This document shows, in pieces, positions 17,630 to 25,338 of a DNA stretch of 58,445 nt. The stretch is taken from positions 1 to 58,445 of the forward strand of contig JAKPJZ010000018.1 in assembly GCA_029553955.1 (NCBI GenBank), given 5' to 3'. Position 1 is the stretch's first letter, and every line of letters begins with the position of its first letter. A program made the translations under genes and the position numbers. The notes under the pieces are model-generated. The model did no database searches. It was not told the origin of the DNA and was given only the letters and a program-made list of their open reading frames with translations. This stretch comes from Chloroflexota bacterium. Its GTDB lineage: Bacteria; Chloroflexota; Anaerolineae; SpSt-313.

Positions 17630-18496
17630 CTACTTTCCCATAATGCCTTTGGGCCTCAGCAGCAGCAGCAGCACAAAGATGAGATAGTAGGCAACCAACG
17701 ATAGGCTCGGGTCCACAGTGGTTACCACGCTGCCGACAAGGCCCAGCAGAAAGCCCCCGACGAAACTGCCGGGGATGCTGCCCAAACCACCCAAGACGAC
17801 CACGATCAAGGCGATGATGGTATACTCCTGGCCCATGACGACACGGACAGGGTAGCACATGCTGATCAGCATGCCGGCCACAGCGGCCAGGGCAGCGCCA
17901 AAGCCGAAACACAGGGCGAGCACCAGGTTGATGTTCACCCCCATGAGGCCCGCAGTCGAGGCATCTTGGGCTGCCGCCCTGATGGCCTTGCCCATGCGCG
18001 TGCGGGCCACGAAGAGGTAGAACCCCAGACCAATGGCCAGGGCGAACCCGAGGGTCACAAGACGATTGGCGCCAAACACGGCGCCCGCCAGATCGACCGG
18101 GGTATGCAGATAGGAGTATCCCCTGATCTCGGGCCCCCAGCCGATGGAAGCGATGTTCTGGATGATGAACATCAGCGAGAAGGAGGCGAGCATCGACCTG
18201 CTCTCAAAGATGCCCGGTGAAGCCGACGTGGCCGAGAGGCGCTTGAACAGAGTCCTGTGGAGGAGATACCCTATGACGAAGGCCAGCGGGCCACACACCG
18301 CCAGGCCCAGCAGGGGGTTGACACCGAACACTGTGCGCAGCGTCCAGGTGATCATGCCCCCGAGCATGATGAACTCGCCATGAGAGAAATTCGCCACCCG
18401 GGCGACACCGTACTGCATGCTGAGCCCCATGGCGATCAGCGCATAGAGGCCACCCAGCAGCAGACCAGCGATCACCACGTTCAAGATTGTGACCAT
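17630..18496 (-). CDS. livH: ABC transporter permease, LivH type, 288 aa
   Basis: First permease of the importer. It opens with VIAGLLLGGLYALIAMGLSM, typical of LivH, and holds RMGKAIRAAAQDASTAGLMGVN, the ATPase-coupling loop. About eight hydrophobic helices are visible. The start ATG at 18496 has AGGAGG rather far upstream (about 14 bases). It is separated from the binding-protein gene by a 157-bp gap with an 11-bp inverted repeat, which could set a higher level for the binding protein. Confidence 0.9.
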   Translation of the reverse strand: MVTILNVVIAGLLLGGLYALIAMGLSMQYGVARVANFSHGEFIMLGGMITWTLRTVFGVNPLLGLAVCGPLAFVIGYLLHRTLFKRLSATSASPGIFESRSMLASFSLMFIIQNIASIGWGPEIRGYSYLHTPVDLAGAVFGANRLVTLGFALAIGLGFYLFVARTRMGKAIRAAAQDASTAGLMGVNINLVLALCFGFGAALAAVAGMLISMCYPVRVVMGQEYTIIALIVVVLGGLGSIPGSFVGGFLLGLVGSVVTTVDPSLSLVAYYLIFVLLLLLRPKGIMGK

Positions 18497-18537
18497 CGAA
18501 GCTACTGATACCTCCTCGCTGCAGCGACAAGAGCAAC

Positions 18538-18623
18538 GCAGGCTGCCCCAAGGGTGCAGCGCGGTTCCTCTGGGGAGAACGACCGCTCTGGGGCGTCGCT
18601 GTTAGCCCCTTCGGGCAGCCTGC
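18538..18623. repeat. Inverted repeat between binding-protein gene and livH
   Basis: GCAGGCTGCCC (18538-18548) pairs perfectly with 18613-18623. A stem-loop after the binding-protein gene may stabilise its mRNA end or attenuate transcription into livH; the loop is long (64 nt), so the effect is uncertain. Confidence 0.45.
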
Positions 18624-18653
18624 TCAATTACCCGCCGTCCTCTGCGCCGGCGA

Positions 18654-19961
18654 TCAGCCTGTTGGCCAGGCCGGCTTGGGATACACCAGCTCTGCGGTGG
18701 CCTTGTCGGTAGGCCCGACGACCTGATACACGCCGTTGACCCACTGGCCAATCTCGCCCATATGAGCTTCCTTGGCCAGGAGCCCGTTCGTGAACCAGGT
18801 CGGCCCCAGAACAGTCTGCAGCGGCTTGTCGGCTGACGCTGAGGCGATGACGTCCCTGACCTTCTCCTGGTTCAGCGTCCCCGCCGTCTCGATCGCGGTC
18901 TTCCAGATATCGAGCGAGGCCCAGTAGAACGGATGCCCCCACCAGTCCTGGATGTCTTCGGGCTTGCCCTTGTAGAGGATGTCGGCCATTTCGTCGAGCG
19001 CCGGAGAGGACCCCCGGGCAAAACAGCTAAAGCCCATGACCCCCTCTACCATGGGGCCGAACGCGGTGTGGTAGAAGCCAAAGTTGATGCCGGGGCCGCC
19101 GACCCATGCCTTGGGGTTATAGCCGAGCTCGATCGACGTCCCCGTCGCCGGCATGAGCTGGTCGGGATAGGCGAAGCAGCAAAAGATGTCGGCCTCAGAC
19201 GCCTGGGCGGCCTTGATGACGGGCGAGAGGTCCTTGATGTCGGGCGGCAGGCTCTTGGAGCCGACGATCTCGATCCCCTTCTTGGGGAACTCGATGCCCG
19301 CCACGCCGGAGTACTCGATGCCGTGCAGGTCGGCGATGTAGGTGACGTAGGCCGTCTTCGCGCCCTTGGCCGAAAGGATGTCGGCCAGAACGGGCAGTTG
19401 GTACCAGTCGGAGAAACTGAGCGTGACGAACACGTAGGGGAGGCTGGGCAGCATGTCCTTGATCTGCGTGGCGCCGCCCTCGGCCGTGATCAACAGATAC
19501 CCGTACTTGTTGGCGATGGGGGCCTGGGCAAAAATAAAGCCGGTGCCGGAGGCGGGCCACAAAAAGTCGACCTTGTCCTCCAGGATCAGCTTCTCCGTCA
19601 GCCGCGCCGTCGTGCCATAGTCGCTGGTATCGTCGTAGATGATCATCTCGATGGGCAGCTTTTTGCCGTATTCTGCCACATAGACCCCGCCCGCCTCATT
19701 GATCCTCGGGATCCAGGTCTCGTAGATGGGCCTGAACGCCGCATCTCCGACAGTCGAGTTCCAGCCAGAGAGCGGTCTGGCCATGCCGACGACGATCTTG
19801 TCTTTCGTCGCCTTTGCGGGCGGCACCACGGTGGGCGCTCCGATGGGCGCCGTGGTGGGCGCCGGCGCGGGCGGGGTGGCACAGGCTGCAGCCGCCAGGC
19901 CAACGCCGGCTACGGCTGCGCCTCGAAGGAATTGGCGACGGGTCAAACGTTTGCTGTGCAT
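18654..19961 (-). CDS. Periplasmic-type ABC substrate-binding lipoprotein, Tat signal, 435 aa
   Basis: Captures the ligand for the LivHMGF importer (LivJ/Peripla_BP_6 type). The N-terminus has a twin-arginine motif TRRQFLRGAA, then a hydrophobic stretch and a lipobox ending in LAAAAC, so it is a Tat-exported, lipid-anchored protein. A short Ala/Pro/Thr linker follows, then the two-lobed fold beginning KIVVGMARPLSGWNST. The start at 19961 has GGAGG seven bases before it; a longer frame to 19994 lacks such a site. The long body (~400 aa) fits HAAT-type receptors for carboxylates or amides rather than the shortest LivK type. Confidence 0.9.
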   Translation of the reverse strand: MHSKRLTRRQFLRGAAVAGVGLAAAACATPPAPAPTTAPIGAPTVVPPAKATKDKIVVGMARPLSGWNSTVGDAAFRPIYETWIPRINEAGGVYVAEYGKKLPIEMIIYDDTSDYGTTARLTEKLILEDKVDFLWPASGTGFIFAQAPIANKYGYLLITAEGGATQIKDMLPSLPYVFVTLSFSDWYQLPVLADILSAKGAKTAYVTYIADLHGIEYSGVAGIEFPKKGIEIVGSKSLPPDIKDLSPVIKAAQASEADIFCCFAYPDQLMPATGTSIELGYNPKAWVGGPGINFGFYHTAFGPMVEGVMGFSCFARGSSPALDEMADILYKGKPEDIQDWWGHPFYWASLDIWKTAIETAGTLNQEKVRDVIASASADKPLQTVLGPTWFTNGLLAKEAHMGEIGQWVNGVYQVVGPTDKATAELVYPKPAWPTG

Positions 19962-20140
19962 TGCCTTTCCTCCCGTTGTGGGTATTCTGGGCATCTTGCG
20001 GCGTCATGGCACGACTGAATACCGTCTCAGCCGACGTACGCTCCGATGAGACTGACCGCACGTTCTTGCCCGGGTACACCTCCTCTCCTTACGCATGAGC
20101 CTCGAACCCTGCCACACGCAGCCCTCGACCTGTTGGGGTG

Positions 20141-21238
20141 CTACAGCCGCAGCACCGGTTTGATCACCCGTCCTGCCTGCATATCCTCCACCGCTTGGTT
20201 GATGCCCTCGAAGGGATAGAGGGTGATCAGGCGGTCAAAGGGGAACCGCCCCTGGCGATACAGCTCGATCAGCCTCGGGATAAACAGATCGGGAACAGCA
20301 TCGCCTCCGAGAATCCCCCTGACCGTCCGGCCGTTCATGATCAGGTCCATGTCGAGAGCGACCTCCGTACCGGGCGGCACAACGCCAACGAGCCCACACA
20401 CGCCGAGGCGGGGCAGGACGTCGACGGCCTGGCGCAGCACCCTGGGGCTGCCGACGCATTCCAGGCTGAATTCCACTCCTCCGCCTGTCAGGCGGCGGAT
20501 CGTCTCCACCGGGTCCACCTCAGCAGCGTTGACGGTGTGGGTGGCGCCCAGCTCCTTGGCCACCTGCAGGCGGCCTGCATTGACGTCGACGGCGATGATA
20601 ATGGCACAGCCACATACGGCCGCGGCGAGCACGGCGCTCAACCCCACCGCTCCGGCGCCGAACACGGCGATGGCCGCTCCGGGCCGGGGCCGGAGCGCAT
20701 TCATCACCGCCCCGGCGCCCGTCATCACGCCGCACCCCATAGGCCCCAGGATCTCGAGGGGGACGTCGTCTCGCACCTTCACCACGTTGCGCTCGTTGGC
20801 CAACGCATAATCGGCAAAAGAGGACTGGTTGAAGAAGGAGCCATGGACGGCCTGATCGCCCTGGCGCAAGGTGATGCTCCCGTCGGGTCGGGCGCCATGG
20901 AAATTGTGCCGGAAAAAGTTGAGGCAGTAGAGCTCCTTGCCCGACTTGCACGGCGCGCACGCCCCGCAGTAATCCCAGGCTAGTACCACGTGGTCGCCGG
21001 GCTTTACCCTGGTCACCCGCCGCCCCGCCTTGGCGACGATGCCGGCCCCTTCGTGCCCAAAGACGCTCGGCGGCGGGGGGATGGGCAGGTGCCCGTCTCG
21101 CCCCGCGAGGTCGGTGTGGCAGATGCCCACGCCGACGATGCGCACCACGACCTCATCATCGTTGGGGTCACACAGCTCGAGGCGCTCGATGGTGAACCCC
21201 CCCGACATCTCGGAGACAACTGCGGCCTTGATCTCCAT
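20141..21238 (-). CDS. Zinc-dependent medium-chain alcohol dehydrogenase, 365 aa
   Basis: NAD-dependent alcohol/aldehyde interconversion. The catalytic zinc ligands are Cys40 (GICHTD), His62 (GHEGAG) and a Cys in GPMGCGVMTGAG. The structural zinc set Cys91, Cys94, Cys97, Cys105 is complete. The cofactor motif GAGAVGLSAV follows near 190. The overall pattern is that of class III/aryl-alcohol-dehydrogenase (AdhC/XylB-like) enzymes. The ATG at 21238 has GGAGAG upstream; extension to 21373 would read through a perfect palindrome. It would supply the aldehyde for the tungsten oxidoreductase. Confidence 0.92.
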   Translation of the reverse strand: MEIKAAVVSEMSGGFTIERLELCDPNDDEVVVRIVGVGICHTDLAGRDGHLPIPPPPSVFGHEGAGIVAKAGRRVTRVKPGDHVVLAWDYCGACAPCKSGKELYCLNFFRHNFHGARPDGSITLRQGDQAVHGSFFNQSSFADYALANERNVVKVRDDVPLEILGPMGCGVMTGAGAVMNALRPRPGAAIAVFGAGAVGLSAVLAAAVCGCAIIIAVDVNAGRLQVAKELGATHTVNAAEVDPVETIRRLTGGGVEFSLECVGSPRVLRQAVDVLPRLGVCGLVGVVPPGTEVALDMDLIMNGRTVRGILGGDAVPDLFIPRLIELYRQGRFPFDRLITLYPFEGINQAVEDMQAGRVIKPVLRL

Positions 21239-21264
21239 GCTCTCTCCTTGAGGCGTGACCGTAT

Positions 21265-21346
21265 GGGGGTTTTGGCGGGTTGGCCCTGCCGGTTGCCCCC
21301 TGGCGTGCCAGGGGGCAACCGGCAGGGCCAACCCGCCAAAACCCCC
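21265..21346. repeat. 82-bp perfect palindrome (40-bp arms, 2-nt centre)
   Basis: Bases 21265-21304 and 21307-21346 are exact reverse complements with only GT between them. It lies between the methyltransferase and alcohol dehydrogenase genes. The RNA hairpin would be extremely stable; no T-run follows on the - strand, so a classical terminator is not clear. Confidence 0.9.
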
Positions 21347-21385
21347 TCCTGGCGTTGAGCGGGGTGGCGGCAACGCACCCGGTGC

Positions 21386-22729
21386 TTACGCGTAGGCGCC
21401 GAATTCCTTGGCCGTCTCGACCATCGCCCTGACGTTCTCGGGTTTGGCCTCGTCAAAGAACGAGCCGTTGGACAGGATAAAGCCACCGTCCTTGCCCACC
21501 GTCTCTATGAGTCTCTTGGCAAAGCCTCTGACGTCTTGGGGAGTGCCCACGTTCAGCAGGGCAGAAGGCACGTTGCCGAGGAGGCAGGCGTTCCGGCCCA
21601 GGGTTTCCTTGACCCTGGCCATGTCCGTCAGGTCGATCATCCAGACCGTCTTGCCTCTCGGCAGGTCCTGCACGACCTCCAGGCGAGTGCTGTAGCCCCC
21701 CTCAGCCGCCGGCAACGGAATGCAGCCGCCTTCGATCAGGCCCAGGAGGACCTGCTTGAGGGTGGGCCAGTAGAACTTTTTGAACTGCTCGTCGGAGATA
21801 AAGCCATCGGCGCCCTTGTGCAGAGGAACGAACACCAGCGGGTTTCCGGTCACCTGCACCGACGACACCCCGAGCTTGATCATCAGCGGCACCAGGGCCT
21901 CCATGGCTTCCAACAGCTTGTCGGGCTGGCGGTACATGTCCAGCATGATCCCCTTGGTGCCGCGCAGGGTGTCGCCAATGACGTCAAACGGCGCCTTGCT
22001 GAACCCGGCGATGAGCGTGGGGAACCCCAGCGTGGCCAGCTCCCCGTTGACGCCACCGATCGCCCCTGCCCATTTGAGCGCCTCGGCCCCGGCCTCAAAG
22101 AGGGCTTGGAACGTCGCCTGCACGGGGGGCAACCCAAAGGGGATAAAGTTGAAGGCCACGCCATAGATCTCCTGAATGCCGGGCAGGAAGGGGAGCATCG
22201 GGAGGCCACCCAACGCGCCGAACACACGCGGCAGGTAGACGTGGCTAAAAAAGCCCGACGGGTCCTGGATCAGGGCGTCGTACTCGTCGGCCTTCATGTA
22301 TTCGCCTTCATTGCACTGGAAGCAGTGCTCAGGCGCGACCCCGTGCCCCGGCCAGGAGTACAGCTTGTAGTCGAGGGTCTCGAACAGCTTGCCCGGCCCC
22401 ACCTGTGCCGCGCCCCAATGAACGTCGGGCTCAAAGTCGAGGACGAACTGCTTAAAGGCGGCCGCGGCTTTGCCATAGTCATACATGGCCTCTTGCACGG
22501 TCATCCCCGCGTTGATCCAGGGGAACATGCTGGGGAACACGGTGACCGGCACCCTGTCCGGCAGTCTTCTCATCTCGATGGCGTCTTTGATGCGGAGGAT
22601 CCGTTCCCTGTACGCCTTTTTGGCTTCCGGGCTTTGGAACTGAAGGTCATTCCCCGCGGGGTCTTTGGGCGAGAGCTGCCCTTGCCACAGGGCCTCCCGC
22701 TTTTCGTCCGGCGACAACTTGTTTTCCAT
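21386..22729 (-). CDS. Uroporphyrinogen-decarboxylase-superfamily methyltransferase-like protein, 447 aa
   Basis: It belongs to the URO-D fold group that includes corrinoid:CoM and O-demethylase methyltransferases (MtaA/MtbA/MtvB-like). The TIM-barrel runs ~45-447; recognisable are LRGTKGIMLDMYRQPDKLLEAMEAL-type segment (~250-275), DGFISDEQFKKFYWPTLK, and LGNVPSALLNVGTPQDV near the end. At the place where MtaA/MtbA have HxCG zinc ligands it reads PAAEGGY, and the later Cys is absent. It starts 33 bp after the corrinoid-protein stop with GGAGG upstream. Together they suggest corrinoid-linked methyl transfer; whether this protein attacks the substrate or the methyl acceptor cannot be told. Confidence 0.8.
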   Translation of the reverse strand: MENKLSPDEKREALWQGQLSPKDPAGNDLQFQSPEAKKAYRERILRIKDAIEMRRLPDRVPVTVFPSMFPWINAGMTVQEAMYDYGKAAAAFKQFVLDFEPDVHWGAAQVGPGKLFETLDYKLYSWPGHGVAPEHCFQCNEGEYMKADEYDALIQDPSGFFSHVYLPRVFGALGGLPMLPFLPGIQEIYGVAFNFIPFGLPPVQATFQALFEAGAEALKWAGAIGGVNGELATLGFPTLIAGFSKAPFDVIGDTLRGTKGIMLDMYRQPDKLLEAMEALVPLMIKLGVSSVQVTGNPLVFVPLHKGADGFISDEQFKKFYWPTLKQVLLGLIEGGCIPLPAAEGGYSTRLEVVQDLPRGKTVWMIDLTDMARVKETLGRNACLLGNVPSALLNVGTPQDVRGFAKRLIETVGKDGGFILSNGSFFDEAKPENVRAMVETAKEFGAYA

Positions 22730-22762
22730 CGCTGCTACCTCCGTATTCTCTGCCCAGAGTCC

Positions 22763-23395
22763 TTACTTGGTGCCGATCCATTGCCGCGCCAGGGTCACCG
22801 CCGACATCGCATCCCGGCCGTAGGCATCGGCGCCGGCATACTGTCGAATCTCCTCGGTGACCTGGCCGCCGCCGATCATGATCTTGACGCCATCGCGCAG
22901 GCCGGCTGCCTCGATCGCCTCGATGGTCTCTTTCATGGTATCAAAGGCCAAGGTCAGGAAGCCGCTCAGGCCAATGACCTGTGGCTGGAAGCTCCTGATG
23001 GCCTCCACGAACTTGGGCGACGAGACGTCGACGCCCAGGTCGAGGACGTCAAAGCCGCTGACGTCGAGCATGAACGTGACAATATTCTTGCCGATGTCGT
23101 GAATGTCTCCCTTGACGGTGCCGATCAGCACCTTGCCGTGACGCTTGACCTCCGGCACCCTGGCCAGCTCGGGTTTGAGCAGACCCGTGATCTGGGTCAA
23201 CATCTCCCCGGCCAGCATCAGCTCGGGCAGGAAGTAGGCGCCCTCCTGGTAGCGTTGGCCCACGATGGCCATGGCCTCCCTGGCTGCATCCAGGATGGCC
23301 ACAGGCTCCACACCGCTTGCCACCATCTCCCTGACCAGTGTGAGGGCTTCTTCCTCCCTCATGTCAGCGATGGCCCTAACTAGCTGGTCTGACAT
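22763..23395 (-). CDS. Corrinoid (B12-binding) methyltransferase protein, 210 aa
   Basis: Carries a methyl group on cobalt between methyltransferases (MtbC/MttC/MtgC type). The N-terminal helical cap domain is ~1-85, followed by the B12 Rossmann domain with Asp97-x-His99-xx-Gly102 (GDIHDIGKNIV), where the His is the lower cobalt ligand. GLSGFLTLAFDTM and MIGGGQVTEE complete the cofactor site. The length is normal. The start has GGAGG five bases upstream. It stands between the DUF1638 gene and the URO-D-type methyltransferase gene. Confidence 0.93.
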   Translation of the reverse strand: MSDQLVRAIADMREEEALTLVREMVASGVEPVAILDAAREAMAIVGQRYQEGAYFLPELMLAGEMLTQITGLLKPELARVPEVKRHGKVLIGTVKGDIHDIGKNIVTFMLDVSGFDVLDLGVDVSSPKFVEAIRSFQPQVIGLSGFLTLAFDTMKETIEAIEAAGLRDGVKIMIGGGQVTEEIRQYAGADAYGRDAMSAVTLARQWIGTK

Positions 23396-23509
23396 TGCAC
23401 CCTCCTCTCAAAGATGCGATTCGAGGCCTCGCGCCCCAAGCCCTTGTGCAGGTCGCCCCCGACCACAGCGGGCTCCTCTGCCTCAACCCGATACGACGAA
23501 ACAGCCGTC

Positions 23510-23552
23510 CTGGCCGCCAGAACGGCGCCTCATAGGCGCGTCGGGCGGCCAG
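23510..23552. repeat. Hairpin in the DUF1638-corrinoid gap
   Basis: CTGGCCGCC (23510-23518) and GGCGGCCAG (23544-23552) form a 9-bp stem with a further GGCGCC/GGCGCG pairing inside. It lies in the 198-bp gap upstream of the corrinoid gene. Confidence 0.4.
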
Positions 23553-23593
23553 CACCATGCTGACGCACGGCCAGGTCCTATCCAGTGCCCACC

Positions 23594-24304
23594 TCACCCT
23601 TGGCCTTCGGCATTGCGGAAATCGAGGTAACAGATGGTCTCGCCAGGGCGGGCGACGACGAAATCGCCATCCCATGGGCCGTGCACCATGCGCCTGACGA
23701 GCGCGTCAGAGCCAGGGATCTCTTCGTAGCGCAGCCCGAAACGCTCCGCCGTACGCCGGCTATAGTCTCGGTAGCGCTCCAGCTCGTACTGGCCGGTGTT
23801 GATGAGGGCCAACCGGGTATAGTTCTTGAGGATACGGCCCATCAGGCGCCGGGCCCTCTCTTCACCATACTGCGCCACCAGGCTGTCGTACTCGCCAAAG
23901 GGAGTGTCACCCGCCTCGATCCAGCCCTTGGTCAAATAGTACGTGCCCGGCGCCGAGCGCGCCTGCGCTTGATAGGCAGCAGCGGACCCCAAAAAGATGG
24001 CGATGCAGTCGTCCACTTTGGGCACCACCAGCGTACAGCCGTTGGCTCGCAGCCCGACCACGGCCTGCGAGCAGAGCCCATACCCCAGGATGATGGTGTC
24101 GGCCGCCTCAGCGGCTACGTCAATGGCCTCCTGAAGGCTGCTTCGCAGCGCTTCGGGGTTGACGTGCAGCCCAAAATCAAGGACCTTGGGCGTGGCTTCG
24201 GGAGGGAGGTGAGGCAGCATTTCCTCGATCACTGTCGCACAGGCAATGACCGTGGGTCGTATGCTGGTTCGGATCTGGCGTGCCTGCTCACGTCGTTGGG
24301 CCAT
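23594..24304 (-). CDS. DUF1638 protein, 236 aa
   Basis: DUF1638 proteins are of unknown activity; they recur beside corrinoid methyltransferase genes in anaerobes. Family landmarks here are ILGYGLCSQAVVGL (~72-85), VPKVDDCIAIFLGS (~95-108) and GTYYLTKGW (~120-128). The conserved Cys of YGLC and of DDC might bind a metal or thiol. It is the first gene after the consensus promoter at 24459-24487 and starts with AGGAG close to the ATG. Its place at the head of the cluster supports a part in the methyl-transfer module, as a guess. Confidence 0.8.
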   Translation of the reverse strand: MAQRREQARQIRTSIRPTVIACATVIEEMLPHLPPEATPKVLDFGLHVNPEALRSSLQEAIDVAAEAADTIILGYGLCSQAVVGLRANGCTLVVPKVDDCIAIFLGSAAAYQAQARSAPGTYYLTKGWIEAGDTPFGEYDSLVAQYGEERARRLMGRILKNYTRLALINTGQYELERYRDYSRRTAERFGLRYEEIPGSDALVRRMVHGPWDGDFVVARPGETICYLDFRNAEGQG

Positions 24305-24458
24305 GGCTCCTGGATCCTGGTACCTACGCGGTAGGCGTGCCGCGCGCTGTTGGATGGGCTAACGGGGCGCTCCTGGGGCGTCGCCTGGTCGCCCGGGCCA
24401 GGTTCGCCGGAGTCGAGACGCCTTGCGGTGAGGAAACCACGTAAGTGCTACAGAGTCA

Positions 24459-24487
24459 ATTATACACTTATATAGGGAAGTTGTCAA
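24459..24487 (-). promoter_or_regulatory. Consensus sigma70 promoter for the catabolic cluster
   Basis: On the - strand TTGACA (24487-24482), a 17-bp spacer, then TATAAT (24464-24459): both boxes perfect. The leader to the DUF1638 ATG is about 148 nt; I see no B12 box in it. The spacer carries an AT-rich TATATAAGTGTATA tract that resembles the motif near the divergent gntR promoter. Confidence 0.8.
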
Positions 24488-24510
24488 GGTGTTGAATGCG
24501 GAGAATCAGC

Positions 24511-24539
24511 TTGACTCTTGAGGCGGGATGCTGTACATT
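24511..24539 (+). promoter_or_regulatory. Promoter for the GntR regulator gene
   Basis: TTGACT (24511-24516), 17-bp spacer, TACATT (24534-24539), pointing to the gntR-type gene with its ATG at 24572. Confidence 0.55.
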
Positions 24540-24550
24540 TGTATATAGAA
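24532..24550. promoter_or_regulatory. Putative GntR/UTRA operator
   Basis: TGTACATTTGTATATAGAAG begins at about 24532 and recurs in altered form at 24461-24480 (TATACACTTATATAGGGAAG), inside the opposite promoter. It resembles the TTGTATATACAA-type sites of HutC-group regulators. Binding here would cover the start of the regulator gene, binding at the other copy would cover the spacer of the cluster promoter. Confidence 0.45.
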
Positions 24551-24571
24551 GTCAGCCCGTCATTATGGGAA

Positions 24572-25324
24572 ATGTCTTTGGATCAGGAAGCTGTGACCAA
24601 CATAGACCGCAGCTCACACGAACCGGCCTACGCCCAGTTGGTACGTATCCTGCTGGGGCAGATAGCGAGCGGCGTCTTTCGTCCTGGCGGCCGCCTCCCT
24701 TCCGAGGCCCAGCTCTGCGAGCGCTATGGCGTCAGCCCCATGACCGTGCGTCGGGTGATCAACATCCTCGCCGACCAGGGCGTGGTGATCGCCGAGCAGG
24801 GCCGGGGCACCTTTGTCAAGCCTCTCGATCTGGGCACCGCCACCTTCGATCTCAATAATCTGCAACGGCTCTTTCGCGAAGGCCAGACCACGGTCCAGCT
24901 TCTGGAGGCGCGCATCACCTCGGCCACCGAGCGCACGGCCGGCAAGCTGGCCATCGGCGTCGGCGATCGGACCGTCTTCATCCGGCGGCTGATCTTCGAG
25001 AGCGAGGAGCCGATCCTGTTGCACCGCCAGCACGTCATCTATGATCCCAGGCGTCCCCTCATCGAAGCCGAGATGGAGGTCACGGCCTTGCGCGGGCTCC
25101 TGAGCGGTGGCGGCGGATCAGATCTCAAGTGGGGCAACCTCACAGTGGATGCCACGACGCTGACCGAGGAGGAAGCTGCCCTGCTCCACGCGGCAGCCGG
25201 GGCCCCTGCCTTTCGCCTGGAACACATCTTTTATGACTTTGACGATCAGCCCGCGAGCTGGGGGTGGTTCATCTGCTCGAGCGACCGCCTGCGCTTTACC
25301 GCCACCATCGGCGTCCGCGACTAG
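24572..25324 (+). CDS. GntR-family regulator, HutC/FarR (UTRA) type, 250 aa
   Basis: A winged helix-turn-helix repressor with a ligand-sensing UTRA domain. The DNA-binding part is ~15-82 (AYAQLVRILLGQIASG, LPSEAQLCERYGVSPMTVRR, QGRGTFV). The UTRA domain is ~95-245 (TVFIRRLIFESEEPILLHRQHVIY). The ATG at 24572 is taken because the frame upstream begins only with a TTG inside the promoter. Divergent from the long - strand cluster and sharing its control region, it is the likely regulator of it, with an effector that is a pathway metabolite. Confidence 0.88.
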   Translation: MSLDQEAVTNIDRSSHEPAYAQLVRILLGQIASGVFRPGGRLPSEAQLCERYGVSPMTVRRVINILADQGVVIAEQGRGTFVKPLDLGTATFDLNNLQRLFREGQTTVQLLEARITSATERTAGKLAIGVGDRTVFIRRLIFESEEPILLHRQHVIYDPRRPLIEAEMEVTALRGLLSGGGGSDLKWGNLTVDATTLTEEEAALLHAAAGAPAFRLEHIFYDFDDQPASWGWFICSSDRLRFTATIGVRD

Positions 25325-25338
25325 GAGGCAGGCCATCG

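Noticed and set aside
24305..24458. Possible cobalamin riboswitch in the leader of the corrinoid cluster
   Set aside because: No B12-box-like sequence and no clear aptamer pairing in the ~150-nt leader.
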